A DNA stretch of 64,000 bases from Winogradskyella alexanderae (GCF_020166335.1 NZ_JAIUJR010000005.1:179311-243310); one strand, 5' to 3'; numbered from the stretch's first letter, positions 1 to 7,837 are shown. A program made the numbers and translations. The notes: generated by a model not told the origin, from the letters alone.

Positions 1-1158
1 AAAGGACAAATACACCGGCAACTTACTATTAGGCAACATGACACGTCTGTTATCACCATAAAAATTAATGTTTTCACCACTAGGCTCACCTACAAACACC
101 ACATTGGTGTAATTATCCAGCTCATTTATTAGATTCTGACAGGCTGAAAACGTACGTCGGCCAATTATTACAAATAGATGTCCCGGTTTGTTTATCTTTT
201 CAGATTTAATAATGCCAGTAACTATAGGCTTATTCTTGTAATTATTACCTCCTCCATTGAGTCGTACGTCTATAATGAGCTTTTCAACATCATTGCTTTC
301 AATGAAATCAAAAAGCTTAGCATAAAACGTTGGAATATCCTCCGATGGATCGTCCTGAATTTGACTATGGCGAACATAAACGGCCTTTTCCTCTGGTAAA
401 TATTCGTAATAGTAAATCTTATCTAAATGCTTTAAGTATAATGGCGTAATCTCTTGATTACGTGAGCTCAACCACTCGCCTTCTTGTTTCATATAACCAT
501 AGCGCGTTCGACCTCTTTCAGGTGTAAAAGACGATAAATCATAGTCAAAGGTATTGCCATCTTTCACCACAGTATATGTAATGGTTTGCTTAAGTTTTTT
601 AGTAACACCTTGTGCATGCAGCATCTCAGGTTGTGCTAGATATCCGGTGCCATAAGCTTTGAACCATTGATCATTCTCAGCAGGAAATGCAGGCTTAATA
701 CGTCTTAAAGCCTCCTCTACTGGAACACCTTCAATCTTTAGTAGCTTACCTCCTAGTATTGCTTCATGGGATTTATGTACTCCTTCTATATAGATACCAT
801 CCTTAAAATGATATAGATTAACCGGTAGTTTATGATAATCTATTACGCCTTCTCTATTCCCAACTCTCGTATGGCCATATTTAAATAAGGAAACGATTCT
901 TTCAAAGCCCACTAGGATTTCATGCTGTTCCATATTGGGTATGGCATCATGAAACTTCTCTACCTCGCTATTAAAGGTTTCGGACGTTACTTTTTTAAAT
1001 AAGAACGGGTATTTATTGTTTATGGTATTTTGCAGAAACCTAAGGTCTTCTTGCCATTCTTTAGTGTCTGTGACGTCTTGTGCTCTTGTCTGTGTGTAGA
1101 ATAATGCGATAAATACCCATAGAAGCATATTCAATGGAAGTTTGATTGGTGGTTTCAT
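1..1158 (-). CDS. S41-family peptidase-like exported protein (3' end cut by window edge)
   Basis: The frame starts at the ATG ending at 1158 and is still open at base 1, so 386 codons are visible and the C-terminus is missing. Residues 1-27 look like a signal peptide ending in TRAQ, so the product should be periplasmic or outer-membrane associated. The late part carries features of tail-specific (S41) proteases: a DVRLNGGGNN strand-turn and, just after it, GRRTFSACQN, in which S338 sits where the family's catalytic serine lies. No PDZ domain is evident before it. In such flavobacterial proteins the substrate is usually unknown. The following lysine of the Ser/Lys dyad is not positively identified in the visible part, so activity is inferred. 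Confidence 0.75.
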   Translation of the reverse strand, partial: MKPPIKLPLNMLLWVFIALFYTQTRAQDVTDTKEWQEDLRFLQNTINNKYPFLFKKVTSETFNSEVEKFHDAIPNMEQHEILVGFERIVSLFKYGHTRVGNREGVIDYHKLPVNLYHFKDGIYIEGVHKSHEAILGGKLLKIEGVPVEEALRRIKPAFPAENDQWFKAYGTGYLAQPEMLHAQGVTKKLKQTITYTVVKDGNTFDYDLSSFTPERGRTRYGYMKQEGEWLSSRNQEITPLYLKHLDKIYYYEYLPEEKAVYVRHSQIQDDPSEDIPTFYAKLFDFIESNDVEKLIIDVRLNGGGNNYKNKPIVTGIIKSEKINKPGHLFVIIGRRTFSACQNLINELDNYTNVVFVGEPSGENINFYGDNRRVMLPNSKLPVYLSF

Positions 1159-1305
1159 AAGATTTATTTTTTTTGATTGATTGTAGTTTATATATCAGAA
1201 TATAAGAAAACTTGTAAAGTGAGTTACCTATTTATACAGTAAATAGACCCCTACAATTTAAATATGTTACAGTTGGCACATGAAAAATAATGACATTTTA
1301 ATCGT

Positions 1306-1324
1306 TAATCTTTAATGATTAGTT
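1306..1324. promoter_or_regulatory. candidate operator, copy 1 (overlaps -33 box)
   Basis: The 19-mer TAATCTTTAATGATTAGTT recurs once, with one substitution, at 1504-1522. Its core AATC-N6-GATT is an inverted repeat. This copy overlaps the -33 TTG of the promoter at 1323-1351, the usual position for a repressor site. That it binds a regulator is inference. Confidence 0.4.
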
Positions 1325-1351
1325 GGCCATTAACCAATTTAACTAGTTTTG
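1323..1351 (+). promoter_or_regulatory. Bacteroidota-type promoter upstream of the NTF2-like gene
   Basis: TTG at 1323-1325, an 18-nt spacer and TAGTTTTG at 1344-1351 match the flavobacterial -33/-7 consensus (TTG, TAnnTTTG). Transcription would begin near 1357, giving a leader of about 200 nt before the gene at 1556. The 397-bp gap 1159-1555 also holds two operator-like repeats and a possible 21-codon frame; nothing else was recognised in it. Confidence 0.55.
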
Positions 1352-1377
1352 TATTAGTTGGTTTGTACACTCTATGT

Positions 1378-1443
1378 ATGATCAGTATACTTGTGTTTTT
1401 TACTTACTTGGCCCATAAGTTATTAACAATCATAGGTTTATAA
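1378..1443 (+). CDS. possible 21-residue hydrophobic microprotein
   Basis: An ATG about 20 nt after the predicted start of transcription opens a 21-codon frame encoding an almost wholly hydrophobic peptide (MISILVFFTYLAHKLL..., ending IGL), which could form one membrane helix. It is short enough to occur by chance in AT-rich DNA, and there is no homology evidence. It could be a small membrane peptide, an upstream regulatory frame for the gene at 1556, or nothing. Confidence 0.2.
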   Translation: MISILVFFTYLAHKLLTIIGL

Positions 1444-1500
1444 CTATTAAACTGACCGGCGTCATTGCAACATTCAGGCTTGTGTATTTAATTCGTGCCC

Positions 1501-1522
1501 AACTAATCTTCAATGATTAGTT
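1501..1522. promoter_or_regulatory. candidate operator or leader hairpin, copy 2
   Basis: AACTAATC (1501-1508), a six-base loop and GATTAGTT (1515-1522) form a perfect 8-bp inverted repeat. Bases 1504-1522 repeat the box at 1306-1324 with one change. It lies in the leader about 35 nt before the start codon of the NTF2-like gene, so it could act as a DNA site or an RNA hairpin. Confidence 0.4.
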
Positions 1523-1555
1523 TTAATTCAATTATTAATTTTTTAATCCAATATT

Positions 1556-1936
1556 ATGGTAACTATTATTAACAAAAGATTTGTAGAGGACTATAGAGAA
1601 GCTATAAGTGGCAAAGCAAAAACACCTGAGCTTATCAATAGGTATGTTAGTGATCCTGAACTATTGGAACATATAGCTTTTTTTGAAGCTGCATTTCCAA
1701 AGTATGAGCTTTTTGCAGACGATTATGTTTGTGAAGATGATAAAGTAGCCGTCAGAGGACGTTTTAGAGGCGTTCATAAAGGTGAAATAATGGGTATGCC
1801 TCCTACTAATAGAACTGTTGAGTTCCCATTTGCTATTATCTATAGAGTTACAGATGAAAAAATTAGCAAAAGCTGGTTGTTTGCCGATATGATGGCAATT
1901 AGAAAACAATTAGAGGTAAACCCTAACCTTAATTAA
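1556..1936 (+). CDS. NTF2/SnoaL-like (ester cyclase-type) small protein
   Basis: This 126-residue cytoplasmic protein has no signal peptide. The order of an N-terminal helix, a long strand region (GRFRGVHKGEIMGMPPTNR), a V-E-F-P-F strand and a late KSWLFADMM segment is the pattern of SnoaL-like polyketide-cyclase/NTF2-fold proteins annotated as ester cyclases. The family is diverse: members isomerise, hydrolyse or only bind small hydrophobic molecules, so no reaction is assigned. It is monocistronic, with a promoter at 1323-1351 and a strong terminator at 1971-2005. The paired operator-like boxes upstream suggest dedicated regulation. Confidence 0.7.
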   Translation: MVTIINKRFVEDYREAISGKAKTPELINRYVSDPELLEHIAFFEAAFPKYELFADDYVCEDDKVAVRGRFRGVHKGEIMGMPPTNRTVEFPFAIIYRVTDEKISKSWLFADMMAIRKQLEVNPNLN

Positions 1937-1970
1937 TTTAATTTCCTACAAAATCTAATTTCTAAGGCTC

Positions 1971-2005
1971 AAAACCCTAGGCTAAAACATAAAGCCTAGG
2001 GTTTT
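1971..2005 (+). terminator. rho-independent terminator
   Basis: AAAACCCTAGGCT (1971-1983) and AGCCTAGGGTTTT (1993-2005) form a perfect 13-bp stem with a 9-nt loop, 35 nt after the NTF2-like stop codon. The 3' arm ends in TTTT. Confidence 0.85.
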
Positions 2006-2183
2006 ATGCTATATGTACCAGTATAAATTTGTTAAAATTTTGCAGTTTGTCGGATTCTAAAAAAATAATGTGTTTTTAATCGGATGTTTTAGTGGCTTTA
2101 TCAAAAAATCAAAGCGCTAACGCATTCTCTATTTAATTTCGATAGAAGATTGCCCCACAATCTATTTTAAAACCTAATTGATT

Positions 2184-2450
2184 ATGGACACAAACTTTTC
2201 ATTATTTAATCAGATTAATAGTCTTTGTTACTGGTTGCTTAATTTCAGTGATTACCGCAGTTCAATAATTCTAGATGCAGATAGCGATGTTTATAGCATT
2301 TGCATTAAACATGGTGGTGTTGAACTTTACAGCAACGAAATTAAAGGCTTTAGTAAACGTAATCCGCGTTTTTTAGAACATGAACTGGATGCTATTGTTG
2401 CAGGTTTATTGCATTTAAAACAAAACGTAGATACCAAACGCTCAGCATAA
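2184..2450 (+). CDS. small hypothetical protein (88 aa)
   Basis: The frame could open at a TTG at 2178, but the ATG at 2184 (MDTNFSLFNQINSLCYW...) is the better start. The product has no signal peptide or membrane helix. It has a strand-like centre (SSIILDADSDVYSICIKHG) and a helical C-terminus ending in a basic tail. I do not recognise the family; the size and a strong downstream terminator suggest a real, separately transcribed gene. Function unknown. Confidence 0.55.
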   Translation: MDTNFSLFNQINSLCYWLLNFSDYRSSIILDADSDVYSICIKHGGVELYSNEIKGFSKRNPRFLEHELDAIVAGLLHLKQNVDTKRSA

Positions 2451-2481
2451 GGCAAATTTAAATTAGTTATTATTCCAAAAA

Positions 2482-2504
2482 AAAGCCGATTTAAAATCGG
2501 CTTT
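2482..2504. terminator. bidirectional rho-independent terminator
   Basis: AAAGCCGAT (2482-2490) pairs with ATCGGCTTT (2496-2504). On the minus strand the stem is followed by a run of eight Ts, so it strongly terminates the cyclase/effector operon ending at 2588. On the plus strand it ends the small gene at 2184-2450. Confidence 0.85.
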
Positions 2505-2587
2505 ACTGTTTTTAATAATTTATGATTTACTTTCAATCGCAGAAATGATAGTCATTTATAGTACCAATTACGCCATAGCACTTCGAA

Positions 2588-3094
2588 CTAGGATAAAGCC
2601 GAAAGGTAAACTGTGAATATAAAGACGAATAATATGCTCAGTGCAAAAAAGGTAATGGAATGGCGTACACTCTTAAATTTATCGTCTATTATCTTGCTTT
2701 CGGCATGGATTTGTTCTGCCAGTTTTTGATAGAGTTCGTCTTTTGAACCACATACTTTAATAATTTCCTTGCAAAATTCTTCAACATTATCAAATTCGTT
2801 AACCGCATCCCTAAAGAAAAATACATTCCTTTCGTATTTCATTTCCATTACCGGCTTAAAGCATCTAAAACAAAAGAATATGGATATAGTTACCATAAGC
2901 GCCCATAAAATCATAACGGCTAAAACAAAACTGTTTTCTACAAGCAGTGTTTTAAATTCATCTATGCGATCTATAAATATCCCTATTATTAAAGAATGAA
3001 AGGAAAATACAACACCAGCTTTGAGTTCTGAGTTTTTAATGAGCTTTTCTAAGCGTTCCAGTTGTTCCCAATAATTGTTAGGATCTTGAGCCAT
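2588..3094 (-). CDS. Pycsar-effector-like (PycTM/DUF5706-type) membrane protein
   Basis: This 168-residue protein has hydrophobic segments at about 27-41, 56-76 and 147-167, with a charged helical stretch between the second and third. An amphipathic N-terminus (EQLERLEKLIKNSELKAG) leads into the first helix. That layout, with an (E/D)xKAg...fsFhsL motif at the first helix, matches from memory the Pycsar effector family, small membrane proteins that in Pycsar anti-phage defence respond to a cyclic nucleotide and damage the membrane. It lies 18 bp downstream of a class III nucleotide cyclase on the same strand and ends in a strong terminator. The cyclase-plus-effector pairing is what Pycsar requires. 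The family call is by eye; an unrelated small membrane protein remains possible. Confidence 0.6.
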   Translation of the reverse strand: MAQDPNNYWEQLERLEKLIKNSELKAGVVFSFHSLIIGIFIDRIDEFKTLLVENSFVLAVMILWALMVTISIFFCFRCFKPVMEMKYERNVFFFRDAVNEFDNVEEFCKEIIKVCGSKDELYQKLAEQIHAESKIIDDKFKSVRHSITFFALSILFVFIFTVYLSALS

Positions 3095-3112
3095 ATTGGT
3101 TAGTTTATGCCG

Positions 3113-4909
3113 TCAATTTACAAAATACATTTTAAGGTGCCCTCTGTTTTTTACTTCCAACTCACCTCGGTAGGTGCATTCAAAGTCAGATTTTATCCTT
3201 TCATACGTGTATTCCGAGATGTTAATCCGTCCAGGTTCTGAAGTGCTTTCCATCCTTGACGCTATATTTACGGTATCGCCCCAAATATCGTAAGCAAATT
3301 TGTTTTTACCAACAACACCAGCAACAACAGGACCCGTATTAATGCCAATTCTAATATCAAAGGTAGCGGAGGTATGTACATCATCCTTAGCTTTAACCAC
3401 AAAATTGTTCATTTCTTGTGCGGCAAGGATCATTTCCTTGGCCTTATCAACATTGTCAAAACTAAGGCCTCCAACGGCCATATATGCATCACCTATGGTT
3501 TTAATTTTTTCTAAACCATGACGTTCCATTATTAAATCGAATTCAGTAAAGTAATAATCTATTGTTTTAACCAATTCTTCTGGTGAGAGGCCTTCGGCAT
3601 ATTTCGTAAAGCCCTTAAAATCGCTAAACAGAACAGTAACCGAAGGATACTTTTTTGCTTCTACTCTACCCTTATCTTTCAACTCTTGCGCTGTTTCTTC
3701 CGGCAAGATATTTAGTAATAGTTTATCTGAACGCTCCTTTTCATTTGCAATAATCTTGTTGGTAGCCCTTACATATTTGTTACGCCTGTACAGACCAAAG
3801 GCCAATAAACCAATAAGAAATAAAACGCCTACGGTAGACCAAATAATGATACGTTGGGTTTTCTGTTTTTCCTTTGCTATAGCCTTTTCTTTTGAAACCT
3901 CAAATTCAGTACGTACATCCGCAGCTTTCTGTACTGATTGGAGGTTGACTACAAGGTCGCGGTAGACAATATGCTCCTTAAAAAACGGATATGCCGTTGC
4001 AAGATCACCTTTACTTTCATGGAATTCTGAAAGTTTTAAATTGGCTTCACTTATTTGATCTTTTAAACCATATTTTTTAGCTAAATTTAGACTTCTCTCC
4101 AAATATGTCAATGCCGTATTAAAATCCTTCTTCCTTGCATATATATCCGACATATAGGTAAGGTATATAGAGATTGGATAATAATCTTCTTGTAGTTCCA
4201 GTATTTCGATAGCCTCATTTATATTAGACTCTGCTAATTGGTCTTTGCCTTGTTCGGCATAAACCATCCCAATATTACCTTTATTATAGGCCGTACCAGT
4301 CAAAAAATTAATCTCTTGGCATATTTGAATAGATTTTTTAAATTTTTCTAATGCTGCATCGTATTTTTTATTGTTAAAATGAGCATCTCCAAAATTTATT
4401 AGTATTGATGCTAAATTGATAGAATCGTTAGTTTTTTCAATAAATGCTATGGCTTGGTTATAGTATTCAATTGCAGTGTCAAAGTTCTCGTTAACAACAT
4501 AAGAATCAGCAATGGCAGCGTAGGTTACTCCTTGTCCTTCGATATAATTTACCTTATTTGATGCTTCATTACTCTTGAAGAATGCCTCTAAGGCTAATTC
4601 TATATCTCCATTGTTAAAATAATAATACCCTTTCTGAAGATATCCACTATGAATATATTGATAATTCCTCTCTAATTCTGACAAAGCGATCAACTCATTG
4701 GCATACTTTAAAGACAATTCTGGATCGTTTAGTTCATTAAAAGATAAATCGCGCAATAATTCTAATTTCTCAATACCGTCTAAATTATTTTTCTTATAAA
4801 TTACTGACAAACTATCTGCTACTTTTTGATCTTGACCAAAAGCAAACTGAACAACAATAAAAAAGAAGCCTATTGTAACAAAATAGGCTTTTTTTAAATG
4901 ATGAAACAT
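3113..4909 (-). CDS. receptor-type class III nucleotide cyclase with TPR sensor
   Basis: This 598-residue protein has a signal peptide (about 1-25), a periplasmic array of TPR-like helical repeats (about 60-310), a coiled segment, one membrane helix (about 354-374) and a cytoplasmic class III cyclase domain (about 395-598). Metal ligands are D430 (FSDFKGFT) and D474 (TIGDAYMA). K470 and D541 (DIWGD) occupy the adenine-specifying positions of adenylyl cyclases; N548 and R552 (VNIASRM) are the transition-state pair. All spacings match the canonical enzyme, so cAMP is the predicted product, unlike the pyrimidine cyclic nucleotides of described Pycsar cyclases. The TPR part presumably senses a periplasmic or envelope signal. 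It is third of four co-directional genes, 11 bp after the 145-aa gene and 18 bp before the effector-like gene. Confidence 0.88.
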   Translation of the reverse strand: MFHHLKKAYFVTIGFFFIVVQFAFGQDQKVADSLSVIYKKNNLDGIEKLELLRDLSFNELNDPELSLKYANELIALSELERNYQYIHSGYLQKGYYYFNNGDIELALEAFFKSNEASNKVNYIEGQGVTYAAIADSYVVNENFDTAIEYYNQAIAFIEKTNDSINLASILINFGDAHFNNKKYDAALEKFKKSIQICQEINFLTGTAYNKGNIGMVYAEQGKDQLAESNINEAIEILELQEDYYPISIYLTYMSDIYARKKDFNTALTYLERSLNLAKKYGLKDQISEANLKLSEFHESKGDLATAYPFFKEHIVYRDLVVNLQSVQKAADVRTEFEVSKEKAIAKEKQKTQRIIIWSTVGVLFLIGLLAFGLYRRNKYVRATNKIIANEKERSDKLLLNILPEETAQELKDKGRVEAKKYPSVTVLFSDFKGFTKYAEGLSPEELVKTIDYYFTEFDLIMERHGLEKIKTIGDAYMAVGGLSFDNVDKAKEMILAAQEMNNFVVKAKDDVHTSATFDIRIGINTGPVVAGVVGKNKFAYDIWGDTVNIASRMESTSEPGRINISEYTYERIKSDFECTYRGELEVKNRGHLKMYFVN

Positions 4910-4920
4910 TTTTTGAAATT

Positions 4921-5358
4921 TTATGTATTCATTTTTATTCTGGGGTCAACAAAATATACGAAAGGATTTTCACCAATATTAAAAGCAACAGTATAAGGCT
5001 CATCACCATCTAAGTAATTTGCTCTTACTCTAGCTGTAATTTTTTTACCACCGCCTTTAGGACCCTGTAAACCAGGAGGAATTGGCGTATTCAGTAAGTC
5101 TTTCCCGTTTGTTGATTTTTTAGTAATAGTATCAATGTTTATTACATCCCTACCATTCTTGGCGACACCTTGCCACTCGCAGGTTGCACCTTTATTTACA
5201 GTAGACACATATGTTTCTGGATGCCCTGGGTTTTCTGCTGGATCACTTTGATTGTCCGTAAAAACAACGTATTTGTTTACATTTTCTGGGTCCGATACAA
5301 GTTTATCTGTATCAACTGTTAACGTAATGACTGTGTTGGCCGGTTTTCCTCCTCCCAT
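4921..5358 (-). CDS. small beta-rich protein, remotely AidA/PixA inclusion-body-like
   Basis: This 145-residue protein has no signal peptide or membrane helix. A strand ending in VDTDKL near the start, a central GATCEWQG turn and a final strand pair ending YFVDPRIKMNT recall the layout of AidA/PixA inclusion-body proteins; the resemblance is weak and by eye. A glycine/proline-rich loop (PPGLQGPKGGGKK) sits before the final strands. The gene ends 11 bp before the cyclase start and 92 bp after the 166-aa gene, so it is probably co-transcribed and functionally linked to cyclase signalling. Alternatives include any small beta-sandwich binding protein. Confidence 0.6.
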   Translation of the reverse strand: MGGGKPANTVITLTVDTDKLVSDPENVNKYVVFTDNQSDPAENPGHPETYVSTVNKGATCEWQGVAKNGRDVINIDTITKKSTNGKDLLNTPIPPGLQGPKGGGKKITARVRANYLDGDEPYTVAFNIGENPFVYFVDPRIKMNT

Positions 5359-5450
5359 AATTAGTGTGTTTTAAGTTAAAATAATTATTAATTGATTTAT
5401 TTTTAGTTTAAAAATTCTACTAGTAGATTAAAATTGCCTAATCTAAATGT

Positions 5451-5951
5451 TCACGCGTTTACCCTTGATTCATATTCAAAATATTTAGCATTACCTACAT
5501 TGCCCTCAGGTTTATATTTTAAGCCAAGAAAACGTAACCAAGACATCTGTTTATCAGGCTCTCTAGATTGCGAATATACCACAAGCGTACAGCCTTTATA
5601 ATTATTAGATTGCTCTTCTAAAATTTGACGCATTTCAAACGTTACTTTTAAGGCTTGATTGTTCTCTTCCATATGCTTACTTGCCACCAAATAGCAGTGT
5701 AATACCGTTTCACTAATTTTAACTGCCATAAGTATAAGCAAGGGTAAATTATCTGATGTCCTAAACAGTTTACTAAAGCCGTCCTTACGAGATTCTTCAA
5801 ACTGTTCTGTTAAGGTCTCAAAGGCTGTTTGCTCATTATATATATTATAAAGTTTCCACTCATACGTTGAAAATTTCCATGGATTCTTTAAAACATACCA
5901 AAGATCTTCTGCAGTAATCTCATCTTGGACTCTAGGCACTCTTAATTCCAT
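5451..5951 (-). CDS. hypothetical protein at head of cyclase cassette, possibly GNAT-like
   Basis: This 166-residue protein is cytoplasmic by composition. A central hydrophobic strand-helix stretch (LPLLILMAVKISETVL) is followed by helices, a strand (CTLVVYSQSR) and WLRFLGLKYKPEG. The last piece resembles the helix-G(F/L)-strand close of GNAT acetyltransferases and of phage GNAT-like virion proteins, but no acetyl-CoA-binding RxxGxG loop is visible, so enzymatic activity is doubtful. It is the first gene of the four-gene minus-strand cassette. Upstream lies a 214-bp AT-rich gap (5952-6165) with an AGGTTAT...ATAACCT inverted repeat at 6084-6122; no clear -7 element was found there. Confidence 0.55.
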   Translation of the reverse strand: MELRVPRVQDEITAEDLWYVLKNPWKFSTYEWKLYNIYNEQTAFETLTEQFEESRKDGFSKLFRTSDNLPLLILMAVKISETVLHCYLVASKHMEENNQALKVTFEMRQILEEQSNNYKGCTLVVYSQSREPDKQMSWLRFLGLKYKPEGNVGNAKYFEYESRVNA

Positions 5952-6165
5952 TTAACTTTCATATAAAAATTAATAGGCACATTTGTTAAACATCACATAG
6001 GATAATGCTCAATACATTTAAACTGAATCATTATAATAGGTAGTAATTAGGGATAACAAAAATTTAGGTAATGTAAGCTGATAAGGTTATGCTAAAAATA
6101 GGTCATATTTTTCTGATAACCTAATGCACTAATTTAAAAAGCATGCATTTTTGATGAACAGTTGA

Positions 6166-7719
6166 CTAATCTTCTGGTGGATAACCATGAATCTCTTCGA
6201 ATTTCGCATCAAAGTTGGTTCTTAAATAGGAGTTTAGTTTCTTTTGGTAATCGTCCTTTAACCACTTTAAAAAGTTGCCCGTGCTTTTACTTATGCATTT
6301 TGCATAAATTTCAATACGCTGATTAATGTCGTCTTTCAGTAATTTTGCTAATGCTAGTGCATCGTAAACATCTTCACTGTTTTCTATGCATATTTTAGCA
6401 TGGTGTTCTATAGACCGTTCTAGCACAACTTTAGATGATTCGCCTGCATCAACAGCATCTTTATAGCATTGACGTATATCAAAATAGGTATCTTCGGATT
6501 TAGAGAATTCGTCTTTTATGTCATCGGCCAATTCATGTTTAAAATTGGCTTCAATTGCCTCATCACTCTGAATGCGATCTGCATACCAATTAGGTGATTT
6601 AAAAATTAGTTGCCAATCTAGATCCGCACCCCAAGGTCCGAAACGGTATAAATTATTGCCCAAATCTATAATTGTGAACTTAGATTTGTTATTTAATATT
6701 CTAGACCCACGACCCACCATTTGGTAATATAAGGTCAATGATTTGGTGGCTCTATTCAGAATAATCGTATCAATTGTTGGCTCATCAAATCCCGTAGTTA
6801 GGATACTTACAGAGGTTAAAATGGCATTTGGTGTTTCACTAAACCAATCTAATATCTGTCGTCTTTGTTTTTTGGTGGCCGTATTATCTAAATGCATTAT
6901 TGGTAATCCGGCTTGTCTAAAAGCATAGTAAACACTTATTGAGGTATTAATACCGTTATTAAAAATTAAGGTCTTTTTACCTAGCGAATGTTTTTTAAAC
7001 GCGTCTATGGTTTTTTGAAGCATCGCAGGACTTGTATATAAGTCTTCAGAAGATTTTACGGTATAATCACCATTAGAGCCTATTTCTAATGAGGTCAAAC
7101 TCATATCGTAAGCAAAAGTTTCCGCTCTAGCCAAAAATTCATTCTCAATTAGATTCTCGATGGTTTCACCGGCTATTAACTCATTATAATTGTCTTTCAT
7201 TGGCAATTCCTTATTAGAGCTTAAAGGTGTTGCCGTTACGCCCAAAATAAAAGACTTCTCAAAGAATTTAAAGAGCTTGGTAAAGGAGTTATAATGGGCC
7301 TCATCAATTATTACCAACCCAACGTCAGAAATATCTAACATGTTATCATTTAACCTGTTATTTAAGGTTTCTACCATAGCAACAAAACAGGAATATTCGG
7401 CTTGATCATCTAAGTTAGCTTTACTACTAACAATCTTATTGGTAACTCCAAAACTTGTAAGCATCTGAGACGTTTGATTGCATAGCTCAATGCGGTGGGT
7501 CATCACCAAAACTTTTTTATTATGGTTTTTTAGGTATTGCCTAACCATCTCAGAAAAGATTACCGTTTTACCGCCACCTGTAGGTAATTGGTATAGCAAA
7601 TGATAATCATCTGGTGCAGTATCAAATTTTTCAAAAATTTTACTAATAGCACCTTGTTGGTAGTCGTATAATTCCTTATCTGTTTTTTTATCCTGTATGG
7701 CTTGGTTGTTTTGAGACAT
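6166..7719 (-). CDS. superfamily II DEAD/DEAH-box helicase
   Basis: This 517-residue helicase uses the ATG at 7719 (MSQNNQAI...). The longer in-frame start would place the -7 element at 7744 inside the coding frame. Motifs in order are an N-terminal YDYQQGAI Q-like motif, LPTGGGKT (Walker A), VIIDEAHYNS (DEAH), GVTATPL (III), TTGFDEP (V) and MVGRGSR (VI). It belongs to the UvrB/SSL2-like group of SF2 helicases. The C-terminus after the two RecA domains is a helical region of about 130 residues with ENSEDVYDA. It is visibly paralogous to the helicase at 27150-28658 over its whole length. Substrate unknown; DNA or RNA remodelling is inferred from the family. Confidence 0.88.
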   Translation of the reverse strand: MSQNNQAIQDKKTDKELYDYQQGAISKIFEKFDTAPDDYHLLYQLPTGGGKTVIFSEMVRQYLKNHNKKVLVMTHRIELCNQTSQMLTSFGVTNKIVSSKANLDDQAEYSCFVAMVETLNNRLNDNMLDISDVGLVIIDEAHYNSFTKLFKFFEKSFILGVTATPLSSNKELPMKDNYNELIAGETIENLIENEFLARAETFAYDMSLTSLEIGSNGDYTVKSSEDLYTSPAMLQKTIDAFKKHSLGKKTLIFNNGINTSISVYYAFRQAGLPIMHLDNTATKKQRRQILDWFSETPNAILTSVSILTTGFDEPTIDTIILNRATKSLTLYYQMVGRGSRILNNKSKFTIIDLGNNLYRFGPWGADLDWQLIFKSPNWYADRIQSDEAIEANFKHELADDIKDEFSKSEDTYFDIRQCYKDAVDAGESSKVVLERSIEHHAKICIENSEDVYDALALAKLLKDDINQRIEIYAKCISKSTGNFLKWLKDDYQKKLNSYLRTNFDAKFEEIHGYPPED

Positions 7720-7743
7720 AATTGGCTTCTGAAATACAAGGTG

Positions 7744-7777
7744 CAAAAGTACTTTAATTTAAGGGATGTTAAAGCAA
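7744..7777 (-). promoter_or_regulatory. promoter of the helicase gene
   Basis: On the minus strand TTG (complement of 7775-7777), a 23-nt spacer and TACTTTTG (complement of 7744-7751) fit the Bacteroidota promoter pattern. The start codon at 7719 lies about 25 nt downstream. Confidence 0.5.
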
Positions 7778-7778
7778 T

Positions 7779-7808
7779 TTGTGGTCAACAATATTTATTT
7801 TACTTTTG
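7779..7808 (+). promoter_or_regulatory. promoter of the M23 peptidase gene
   Basis: TTG at 7779-7781, a 19-nt spacer and TACTTTTG at 7801-7808 match the flavobacterial consensus closely. It lies back to back with the helicase promoter. It also argues for the ATG at 7838 as the start, since the upstream ATG at 7766 precedes the promoter. Confidence 0.7.
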
Positions 7809-7837
7809 CGTTCGTCTTTTGGTTAGTAGCAAAAAAA

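Noticed and set aside
178..399. Plus-strand 73-codon frame
   Set aside because: Antisense to the S41-like peptidase frame and without recognisable features.
7766..7837. Earlier ATG start for the M23 peptidase
   Set aside because: It lies before the promoter (7779-7808) and would hide the clean signal peptide starting at 7838.
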